Of a stretch of 64,000 nucleotides of DNA, positions 8,385 through 14,281 are shown piece by piece (positions within the stretch are counted from its first letter, which is position 1; each line of letters begins with the position of its first letter). Source of the DNA: Streptomyces europaeiscabiei (lineage in GTDB: Bacteria > Actinomycetota > Actinomycetes > Streptomycetales > Streptomycetaceae). The translations under genes and the position numbers were made by a program. Location of the stretch: contig NZ_CP107841.1 of assembly GCF_036346855.1 (NCBI RefSeq), positions 3,476,001 to 3,540,000 on the forward strand. The letters run 5' to 3'. The notes below the pieces were generated by a model. That model saw only the letters and a program-made list of their open reading frames with translations. It was not told the origin of the DNA and searched no databases.

Positions 8385-8798
8385 GTGACGACCGCCGGAC
8401 CCGTACGAGGTCGTTCCACCCGACAGCGGGCGGCTGTGGCCGCAGCACTCGACGAGGTCGACGAGTTCCGCAGCGCGCAGGAACTTCACGACATGCTCAA
8501 GCACAAGGGCGACTCGGTCGGGCTCACCACCGTGTACCGCACGCTGCAGTCCCTCGCCGACGCGGGCGAGGTCGACGTCCTGCGCACCTCCGACGGCGAG
8601 TCCGTCTACCGGCGCTGCTCGACCGGCGAGCACCACCACCACCTCGTCTGCCGTGTCTGCGGCAAGGCCGTGGAGGTGGAGGGCCCGGCGGTCGAGAAGT
8701 GGGCCGACGCGATCGCCGCGGAACACGGCTTCGTGAACGTCGCCCACACGGTGGAGATCTTCGGCACCTGCGCGGAGTGCGCGGCGAAGACCGCGTAG
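8385..8798 (+). CDS. zur: Fur-family zinc uptake regulator
   Basis: The 137-residue protein has a winged-helix DNA-binding domain ('RSTRQRAAVAAALDEVDEFR', 'VGLTTVYRTLQSLADAGEVD') and a Fur-type dimerisation domain with 'GEHHHHLVCRVCGKAVEVEG' and 'IFGTCAECA'. The two CxxC pairs form the structural zinc site and the His cluster the sensing site. The GTG at 8385 behind GAGGAGG is a far better start than the in-frame ATG at 8349. Position after znuACB supports the Zur rather than Fur or Nur assignment. It should repress znuA at the box near 5576 when zinc is sufficient. Confidence 0.93.
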   Translation: MTTAGPVRGRSTRQRAAVAAALDEVDEFRSAQELHDMLKHKGDSVGLTTVYRTLQSLADAGEVDVLRTSDGESVYRRCSTGEHHHHLVCRVCGKAVEVEGPAVEKWADAIAAEHGFVNVAHTVEIFGTCAECAAKTA

Positions 8799-8824
8799 GC
8801 CGGGCCGGCATCGAGCCTGGCCCC

Positions 8825-8876
8825 GGCTTCGGCCCCGGCTTCGGCTTCGGCTTCGGCTTCGGCTTCGGCTTCGGCT
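8825..8876. repeat. GGCTTC hexanucleotide tandem repeat
   Basis: Six perfect GGCTTC copies (8837-8872) plus a partial copy follow a degenerate pair (8825-8836). The array fills the convergent gap between zur and the phosphatase gene, and its last bases form part of the phosphatase stop codon. Confidence 0.9.
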
Positions 8877-10239
8877 AGGCCTTGCGTCCGAAGCAGCGCT
8901 CCAGCTCGTTCAGTTCGTAGAAGGGGCTGTTCTTCGAGACCGGACGGCAGCCGCTCTTGAAGGCGGTCTCCTTCTCGTTGTAGAGCATCCGGACGAGATA
9001 GGTGGAGCCTCTCTTGAAGACGTCCCACTGGATGTTCGCGCCCAGCGGCGCCACGTTCGCGCCGCGCCAGGGGCTGTCGGCGTAGGTGTACGGCTTCCCC
9101 GCGGTCGCGGCCTCGGTGCTGCCGGGCAGGCCCATCAGCGCGGCAAGCGGAATGATCTCCTCGGCGTGGGTGAACCGCAGCTCGGCGCCCAGGTCGCTCG
9201 TCCCGTCGCGCTTGGCCTCGACCTGCTGGAAGAAGTCGTCGAGCAGGACGTTCGCCATCCCGTAGGTGATGTCGCTGCCGGCGAAGCTCGGGCCCTTCTC
9301 GTAGAAGTCCTCGGCGTCGCCGAGGTAGCCGAACCAGTCGGCGTCGCGCCGCGCGATGTACCGGTCCAGGTGCCAGCCCTTGCCTCCGGGGCTCTCCTCG
9401 CTCATCGCCGGGGCGATGGCGTAGAGGTTGTAGACGGCCTCGGCGGCGTCGACGGCGCTGCCGGTGGAGGCGAACTCACCGGCGGCGATCCGCCGCACGA
9501 ACGCCGGCTTGAATATCTTCTTCAGGACGTTCTTGGCGGCGCGGGCCGTGGCCGGCTGGTCCTTGATGCTCTCCAGCGTGTCCGCCAGCCGCCGGTCGTT
9601 CGCCAGCCAGGTCTGGTAGGCGGCGCCGCCGGAGGACTTGTGGAAGTACAGCAGGTCCTTGTCGGTGCGGGCGGGGCCGATGAGCGGCTTGACGGCCGGA
9701 GCGGCGTCGCCGAGGGCGGTGGCGAAGGTGTTGCCGCTGTCGACGGCCCGTCCTTGCCCGGAGCTGACCACGTCGATCTTCTCGGAGCCCTGGGCGATCC
9801 GCCGGAACAGCCCCGGCAGCCGCTTCTCCAGCCGGGTGGCCGTGTCACGCATCTCCTGCCTGCCGCGCCCGCTGAGGTTGCCGTACCCGACCTTCGCCAT
9901 GGCGGCCTGCAACGCACGCACCCTGGGTCCGAACTCCCGCCCGCGCGCGGTGAGTTGCCCCTCGCTCGACGCCTTGTCCCACAGCGCGAGGATCAGGTCG
10001 CCGTCCGAGCTGTCGGTCGCGGAGCGCGAGCCGTGCCGGGAGACGTTCTCCGTGAACACCGGGACGAAGCCCTCGGGCGCGCTCCGGTAGGAGCGGGCCT
10101 TCTGCTGCGGCGCGTACGTGGCCTTCGTCCCGTAGGAGAGGGTGGTGGCCGAGGCGTGTCCGACGGCGGCCTGCGCCGACAGCGGGGCGACCAGCAGGGC
10201 ACTGAGCCCGAGGGCCAGGGCGGGGGCGGTGCGTCTCAT
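8875..10239 (-). CDS. Secreted histidine-type (MINPP-like) phosphatase
   Basis: The 454-residue protein starts with a signal peptide ('TAPALALGLSALLVAPLSAQ' then AAVGHA). The phosphohistidine nucleophile motif is 'ENVSRHGSRSATDSSDGDL' (RHGxR), near residue 70. The histidine acid phosphatase branch continues with 'GQLTARGREFGPRVRALQ'. The expected C-terminal proton-donor motif lies around 'RFTHAEEIIPLAALMGLPG' (HAE rather than HD), typical of multiple inositol polyphosphate phosphatases and some phytases. It probably releases phosphate from inositol phosphates or other organic phosphates outside the cell. The upstream gap contains a striking tandem repeat. No PHO box is recognised by eye. Confidence 0.85.
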   Translation of the reverse strand: MRRTAPALALGLSALLVAPLSAQAAVGHASATTLSYGTKATYAPQQKARSYRSAPEGFVPVFTENVSRHGSRSATDSSDGDLILALWDKASSEGQLTARGREFGPRVRALQAAMAKVGYGNLSGRGRQEMRDTATRLEKRLPGLFRRIAQGSEKIDVVSSGQGRAVDSGNTFATALGDAAPAVKPLIGPARTDKDLLYFHKSSGGAAYQTWLANDRRLADTLESIKDQPATARAAKNVLKKIFKPAFVRRIAAGEFASTGSAVDAAEAVYNLYAIAPAMSEESPGGKGWHLDRYIARRDADWFGYLGDAEDFYEKGPSFAGSDITYGMANVLLDDFFQQVEAKRDGTSDLGAELRFTHAEEIIPLAALMGLPGSTEAATAGKPYTYADSPWRGANVAPLGANIQWDVFKRGSTYLVRMLYNEKETAFKSGCRPVSKNSPFYELNELERCFGRKA

Positions 10240-10258
10240 GGTGGGACCGTTCCGTCAT

Positions 10259-10366
10259 GGGGAGACTGTGAAGCCTGGGGAGGCTGGGGAGACTGTGAAG
10301 CCTGGGGAGGCTGGGGAGGCTGGGGAGGCTGGGGAGGCTGGGGAGGCTGGGGAGGCTGGGGAGACA
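10259..10366. repeat. 9-bp / 27-bp nested tandem repeat upstream of the phosphatase gene
   Basis: A 27-bp unit is repeated twice (10259-10285, 10286-10312). It leads into six perfect GGGGAGGCT copies (10304-10357) and a variant copy (10358-10366). Since 27 is three times 9, the larger unit probably arose from the smaller. The array begins 19 bp upstream of the phosphatase start codon and would lie in its 5' UTR or promoter. Confidence 0.9.
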
Positions 10367-10594
10367 GGGTGATCACCGGGGATCTCCTGCATGGTCCGCG
10401 GACGACATGAACGCGCCATGGCGGAAAAGTATGGTTCGCCCCAAGCGCCTCACTGGCGTGCGCCAAGCGCGCAGGCCGGGCCGGGCCTTCGCACGGGAGC
10501 CGGGTGGGGCGGCAGCCGGGTGGGGCCGGACCTGCGGCGCATCGCATCCGGGTACGGCCGTCGCACCGCATCCGGGCAAGGCCTTCGCACCGCG
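10367..10594. other. Rest of the 355-bp gene-free gap 10240-10594
   Basis: After the tandem repeat this part has no recognisable gene. It should contain the phosphatase promoter on the minus strand and the 3' end of the YcxB-like transcript. Loosely repeated phrases of the type 'GCACCGCATCCGGGC' occur near 10560-10600. I see no convincing hairpin terminator. Confidence 0.4.
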
Positions 10595-11119
10595 CTACAG
10601 CCGGGTGAGACCTTCGCGGTCGAGGACGGCGCGGAGCCGGTCGGCGTCGGCCGGGTTCGTCAGGCCGCGCTTCGGCAGCACGGTGAGGCGGGGCGCGTGG
10701 GCCCCGCTGAAGAGGACGAAGGTGTGCGGGGTCTCCGCGTACCGGGACACCTGTGACCAGCGGGCCGGGTGTTCGGTGCCGTGGTCGTGCTCGACGGTCA
10801 CGCCCCACAGGTCCAGCACGGTGCGGTGCAGCCCCCGGGCCGCCGCCCGCCGGTGGAGGAGGCGGGCCTGGAACCGGGGCAGCAGGACGAGGCCGACGAC
10901 CGCCGCCACCGGCATCACGAGGACCTGGGCGTCAGGCGTACCGCCCGACGCCAGGGCCAGGACCGTGACGAGCGCGCCCGCCCCGGCCGAGAACAGCAGC
11001 AGCCCCTGTCCCCACCGGCCAACGGCCGACGCACGCGTGGACGCGCGGACCGCCTCGCGGAAGTCCCCGACCGTCGCCCGGTACACCAGCTCCACGTTCT
11101 CCCCACCGGCCTCGGCCAA
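10595..11119 (-). CDS. YcxB-like membrane protein
   Basis: The 174-residue protein has two hydrophobic segments ('GLLLFSAGAGALVTVLALA' and 'VLVMPVAAVVGLVLLPRF') after a short N-terminal region 'VELVYRATVGDFREAVRAST'. The C-terminal soluble domain with 'WSQVSRYAETPHTFVLFSG' and 'TVLPKRGLTNPADADRLRAV' matches the YcxB-like C-terminal domain. Function is unknown. The start is GTG or ATG near 11119, and it follows the uppS stop by only 3 bp on the same strand. It is therefore probably translated from the uppS-recO transcript. Confidence 0.75.
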   Translation of the reverse strand: MAEAGGENVELVYRATVGDFREAVRASTRASAVGRWGQGLLLFSAGAGALVTVLALASGGTPDAQVLVMPVAAVVGLVLLPRFQARLLHRRAAARGLHRTVLDLWGVTVEHDHGTEHPARWSQVSRYAETPHTFVLFSGAHAPRLTVLPKRGLTNPADADRLRAVLDREGLTRL

Positions 11120-11122
11120 GGG

Positions 11123-11959
11123 TCAGTCCTCCGTCCGGCCCTCCATCGCGAGCAGCTCCTCGTTCGGGATGGCGCCGCCGAAGCGGCGGTCACGGGAGGC
11201 GAACTCCACGCAGGCGCGCCACAGATCGCGGCGGTCGAAGTCCGGCCACAGCACGTCCTGGAAGACCATTTCGGCGTAGGCGCTCTGCCAGAGCAGGTAG
11301 TTGGAGGTGCGCTGCTCACCGCTGGGGCGCAGGAAGAGGTCGACGTCCGGCATGTCCGGGTAGTAGAGGTACTTCGCGAAGGTCTTCTCGTTGACCTTGG
11401 AGGGGTCCAGCCGGCCCGCGCGGATGTCTTCGGCGAGGGCCTGCGCCGCGTCGGCGATCTCGGCGCGGCCGCCGTAGTTCATGCAGAAGTACAGCGTCAG
11501 CAGGTCGTTGTCCTTGGTCTGCTCCTGGGCGACCTGGAGCTCCTTGGCGACCGACTTCCACAGCTTGGGCATACGGCCCACCCAGCGGACCCGGACGCCG
11601 AGCTCGTCGAGCTGGTCGCGGGTCTTGCGGATGAAGTCGCGGTTGAAGTTCATGAGGAAGCGGACCTCGTCGGGCGAGCGCTTCCAGTTCTCGGTGGAGA
11701 AGGCGTAGAGCGAGATGTTGCGCACGCCGATCTCGATCGAGCCCTGGAGGACGTCGAGCACGCGCTCGGCGCCGACCTTGTGGCCCTCGGTGCGCGGCAA
11801 CCCGCGCTCCTTGGCCCAGCGGCCGTTGCCGTCCATGACGATCGCCACATGCTTGGGGACCAGCTCGCCGGGGAGCTTGGGCGCGCGGGCGCCGGACGGG
11901 TGCGGCGTCGGTGCCTTGTGCTCGCGGCGCTGACGCCCCAGGAACCCGCGTACCACCAT
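11123..11959 (-). CDS. uppS: Isoprenyl transferase (undecaprenyl diphosphate synthase type)
   Basis: The 278-residue cis-prenyltransferase has the substrate motif '[20 protein letters not shown]', the '[17 protein letters not shown]' region and the C-terminal '[20 protein letters not shown]'. These cover the Asp, Asn and Arg residues that bind both diphosphates. It condenses isopentenyl units into the polyprenyl carrier lipid for peptidoglycan and glycan assembly. The ATG at 11959 has an AGAGGAG site about 11 nt upstream. Streptomyces has several cis-prenyltransferases, so chain length is uncertain. recO lies directly upstream. Confidence 0.95.
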   Translation of the reverse strand: MVVRGFLGRQRREHKAPTPHPSGARAPKLPGELVPKHVAIVMDGNGRWAKERGLPRTEGHKVGAERVLDVLQGSIEIGVRNISLYAFSTENWKRSPDEVRFLMNFNRDFIRKTRDQLDELGVRVRWVGRMPKLWKSVAKELQVAQEQTKDNDLLTLYFCMNYGGRAEIADAAQALAEDIRAGRLDPSKVNEKTFAKYLYYPDMPDVDLFLRPSGEQRTSNYLLWQSAYAEMVFQDVLWPDFDRRDLWRACVEFASRDRRFGGAIPNEELLAMEGRTED

Positions 11960-11984
11960 GTGCTTCTCGTCTCCTCTGTGATGC

Positions 11985-12077
11985 TTTACGACTCTGCGGT
12001 GCTTGACGACTCTGTCGCTTGACGACCGTGCCGTTCGACGACCGTGCCGTGTTGACGACTCTGTGCTGCTTACGACT
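11985..12077. repeat. Imperfect tandem repeat of an ACGACTCTG-type unit between recO and uppS
   Basis: About six copies of ACGAC(T/C)(C/G)TG, several preceded by TTG, occur at 16-18 bp intervals. The array fills the 110-bp spacer between recO and uppS and runs into the recO stop codon. It is not palindromic. Confidence 0.75.
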
Positions 12078-12819
12078 TTTCCACGTACCGGAGCGAGCGC
12101 AGGCCGCGCTCCAGATGCCAGTGCAGATAGGCGGACACCAGGCCGCTGCCCTCCCGGACGTGCCGCGGCTCGCTCGCGTCCGCGGTCTCCCAGTCTCCCG
12201 TAAGAAGCGCGGCGAGCAGTTCCAGCGTCTGCGGCGAGGGTACGACGCTGCCGGGCACCCGGCAGTCCACGCAGACCGCCCCTCCGGCGGCGACGGAGAA
12301 GAACCGGTTCGGGCCGGGCATGCCGCACTTGGCACAGTCGCTGAAGCTGGGGGCGTAGCCGTTGACGGCGAGCGAGCGCAGCAGGAAGGCGTCGAGGACG
12401 AGGTGCGGCGCGTGCTCGCCGCGGGCGAGGGTGCGCAGCCCGCCGACGAGCAGCAGGTACTGCTGCACGGCGGGCTCGCCCTCGTGGTCCGTGAACCGCT
12501 CGGCCGTCTCCAGCATGGCCGTCCCGGCGGTGTAGCGGGTGTAGTCGCTCACGATGCCGCCGCCGTAGGGAGCGATGGTCTCGCTCTGGGTGCACAGGGG
12601 CAGCCCGCGTCCGATCAGCTCGCTGCCCCGCGCGAAGAACTGCACGTCCACATGCGAGAAGGGTTCCAGCCGCGCCCCGAACTTCGACTTCGTCCGCCGC
12701 ACCCCCCGGGCCACCGCCCGCACCCGTCCATGACCACGAGTGAGCAGCGTGATGATCCGATCCGCTTCACCCAGCTTCTGGGTGCGCAGGACGACTCCGT
12801 CGTCGCGGAACAGGCTCAT
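12070..12819 (-). CDS. recO: DNA repair protein RecO
   Basis: The 249-residue protein has the N-terminal OB-fold '[20 protein letters not shown]' followed by '[20 protein letters not shown]'. The C-terminal domain contains a zinc-finger-type pair of CxxC motifs ('[10 protein letters not shown]' and '[12 protein letters not shown]'). RecO works with RecR to load RecA onto SSB-coated gaps. The start at 12819 ('MSLFRDDG') agrees with the family and has a -10-like GAGAAT (12827-12832) 7 nt upstream, so it may be leaderless; the ATG at 12828 would add three residues. It is followed by uppS, a common actinobacterial pairing. Confidence 0.95.
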   Translation of the reverse strand: MSLFRDDGVVLRTQKLGEADRIITLLTRGHGRVRAVARGVRRTKSKFGARLEPFSHVDVQFFARGSELIGRGLPLCTQSETIAPYGGGIVSDYTRYTAGTAMLETAERFTDHEGEPAVQQYLLLVGGLRTLARGEHAPHLVLDAFLLRSLAVNGYAPSFSDCAKCGMPGPNRFFSVAAGGAVCVDCRVPGSVVPSPQTLELLAALLTGDWETADASEPRHVREGSGLVSAYLHWHLERGLRSLRYVEKS

Positions 12820-12848
12820 GCCGCCCATTCTCGCCTACGGTCACCCCT

Positions 12849-13079
12849 TCAAGGGACCTCGCCCCGGCTGCGGGCGTTCTCGTACGCGGTCGCCGCGCGC
12901 AGCCGTTCTATGGTCGTGGCGGCCCGTACGGCTTCGGGGGCGCAGTCCCATTCCCTCCCTCCGCCGACCGGCCGCAGCTGTACGTACGGGCCCTCGTGGC
13001 CCATGACCCGGCCGACCCTCCCGGTGCGGATATCGACCGCGTAGGTGCCGATCGTCGGCTTCTTCCCGTTACCGCTCAC
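12849..13079 (-). CDS. Small conserved actinobacterial protein (76 aa)
   Basis: This compact soluble protein ('TIGTYAVDIRTGRVGRVMGH', 'RPVGGGREWDCAPEAVR') recurs in Streptomyces near recO as I recall, but it has no known function. Composition and codon use are normal. The start is GTG at 13079, and its first bases overlap the stop codon of the next small ORF upstream (GTGA), suggesting translational coupling. The 'GRVGRVMGHEGPYVQLRPVG' stretch suggests a small beta-barrel (KOW- or Tudor-like); that is speculative. Confidence 0.75.
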   Translation of the reverse strand: MSGNGKKPTIGTYAVDIRTGRVGRVMGHEGPYVQLRPVGGGREWDCAPEAVRAATTIERLRAATAYENARSRGEVP

Positions 13080-13261
13080 CGCAGGGCCGCCGCCGAAATG
13101 CCCGGTTCAGGAAGAACAATTCCTGCCTTTCCGGCCGTCTGCCGCAATTCCTCCACCAAATCCTCCGCCTCTTCGACGCACCCGCCGAGTACCGTCCCCC
13201 GGACCCTTCTCGCACTGCTTTCACGGTGCTCCCCCACACCATCGGATTTCACTCTTCGCAT
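13076..13261 (-). CDS. Tiny coupled ORF (61 aa), function unknown
   Basis: The ORF encodes a helical segment 'GGCVEEAEDLVEELRQTAGK' followed by 'AGIVLPEPGISAAALR'. Its stop overlaps the GTG of the 76-residue gene by 4 nt. The start is uncertain: ATG at 13261 lacks good spacing to its purine run, and an internal GTG (around codon 9) is possible. The regular Glu/Leu heptad pattern and the coupling argue that it is real. No family was recognised. Codon use is slightly less GC-biased than its neighbours. Confidence 0.5.
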   Translation of the reverse strand: MRRVKSDGVGEHRESSARRVRGTVLGGCVEEAEDLVEELRQTAGKAGIVLPEPGISAAALR

Positions 13262-13377
13262 CTCCCTGGTGACCTGCCGTGTCTAAACTCGGCGGGAGTC
13301 TGTCCTGTACAACTTCGGGGCGGCACAAAAGCGTTGGGCCTTGGTCGATGAACCCGGACGGCGTGTATACAAATGCG

Positions 13378-13971
13378 GTGCATTCGTCGCGTCCCACCGA
13401 CCCGCTGACCGCCGTCACCGACCCTCCGCTGCGACCACTGCCGGAGCGGGCCGTCGCGCTGCTGCGGAGCCTCGACGCCCCACCCCGGCTCGTGGCACAT
13501 CTGCGGCTCGTGCACGACGTGGCGTACGACCTGGTCGACTGGGTGGAGCGGCGGTACCCGGAGCTGCCGTTCGACCGTCCGGCCGTGCTCTTCGGGGCGG
13601 CCACGCACGACATCGGGAAGACGGCGCACATCGAGGAGCTGTCGGGCCCAGGATCCGCACACGAGGAGGCCGGGCGCCGACTGCTCCTGGAGCACGGCGT
13701 CGAGCCGGAGTCGGCGAGGTTCGCGGTGACGCATGCCGCGTGGGCGGAGCCGGGGATCGGCACGGAGGACCTGCTGGTCGCCCTCGCGGACAAGGTGTGG
13801 AAGAACAAACGGGTCCGGGAGCTGGAGGACCTCGTGGTCGGGCGGCTGGCCGAGGTGAGCGGCAGGCCCGCCTGGGAGGAGTTCTTGGCCCTCGACGCCC
13901 TGCTCGACCCGCTCGGCGCGGACGCGGACCGGCGACTGGCCTTCCAGGCCGACCATCCCGTACACCCGTAG
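13378..13971 (+). CDS. HD-domain hydrolase
   Basis: The 197-residue protein has the metal-binding HD signature. An upstream His is in 'VAHLRLVHDVAYDLVDWVER', the 'HD' pair is in 'LFGAATHDIGKTAHIEE', and a later helix carries 'ALADKVWKNKRVRELED' with a distal Asp. The family hydrolyses phosphomonoester or phosphodiester bonds in nucleotides. The GTG at 13378 has TATACA (13366-13371) 6 nt upstream and TTGGTC 19 nt before that, so it looks leaderless; an ATG at 13348 in frame is the alternative. The last codons lie within an 8-bp-period repeat array. Substrate is unknown. Confidence 0.8.
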   Translation: MHSSRPTDPLTAVTDPPLRPLPERAVALLRSLDAPPRLVAHLRLVHDVAYDLVDWVERRYPELPFDRPAVLFGAATHDIGKTAHIEELSGPGSAHEEAGRRLLLEHGVEPESARFAVTHAAWAEPGIGTEDLLVALADKVWKNKRVRELEDLVVGRLAEVSGRPAWEEFLALDALLDPLGADADRRLAFQADHPVHP

Positions 13972-14044
13972 GCCCGTACACCCGTAGGCCCGTACACCCG
14001 TACACCCGTACACCCGTACACCCGTAGGCCCGTACTCCCGTAGA
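13957..14044. repeat. 8-bp-period tandem array (CCCGTACA / CCCGTAGG)
   Basis: CCCGTA recurs at exact 8-bp spacing eleven times from 13957 to 14042. The last two bases of each unit alternate between CA and GG, with one CT. The array starts inside the 3' end of the HD gene and contains its stop codon, so slippage would change the C-terminus. Confidence 0.92.
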
Positions 14045-14063
14045 CCCCACGACTCCCGCGCCA

Positions 14064-14110
14064 CATCGTCGCAGGGGGTCCTCACAGCATCGTCACAGGT
14101 GGTCCTCACA
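14064..14110. repeat. 24-bp direct repeat upstream of the SARP gene
   Basis: Two near-identical copies start at 14064 and 14088 (21 of 23 positions match) with a 24-bp period, about two helical turns plus. Core phrases are ATCGTC(G/A)CAGG and GGTCCTCACA. They lie about 170-220 bp upstream of the regulator start. Direct repeats at near-helical spacing are the binding mode of SARP proteins, so this is a candidate site; it does not match the well-known TCGAG heptamers. Confidence 0.5.
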
Positions 14111-14281
14111 TACATGGGGAATCTCCGCGTCGTCCACCTAAGATTCCCTTTGGTTCCCCCGTTTTCCGACAACTCGCCGACGCATCATGCGTCATGGGAA
14201 ACCACTCGGCGTACATGAGCGTCGAACGTTGCGTGAGCAACCGCTGTCCCGGCGGTCCGACAGCACGGAAGATGGGGACCC

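Noticed and set aside
13957..14044. Possible CRISPR array
   Set aside because: The 8-bp units are contiguous with no unique spacers and no cas genes are present; it is a simple tandem repeat. The same applies to the arrays at 8825, 10259 and 11985.
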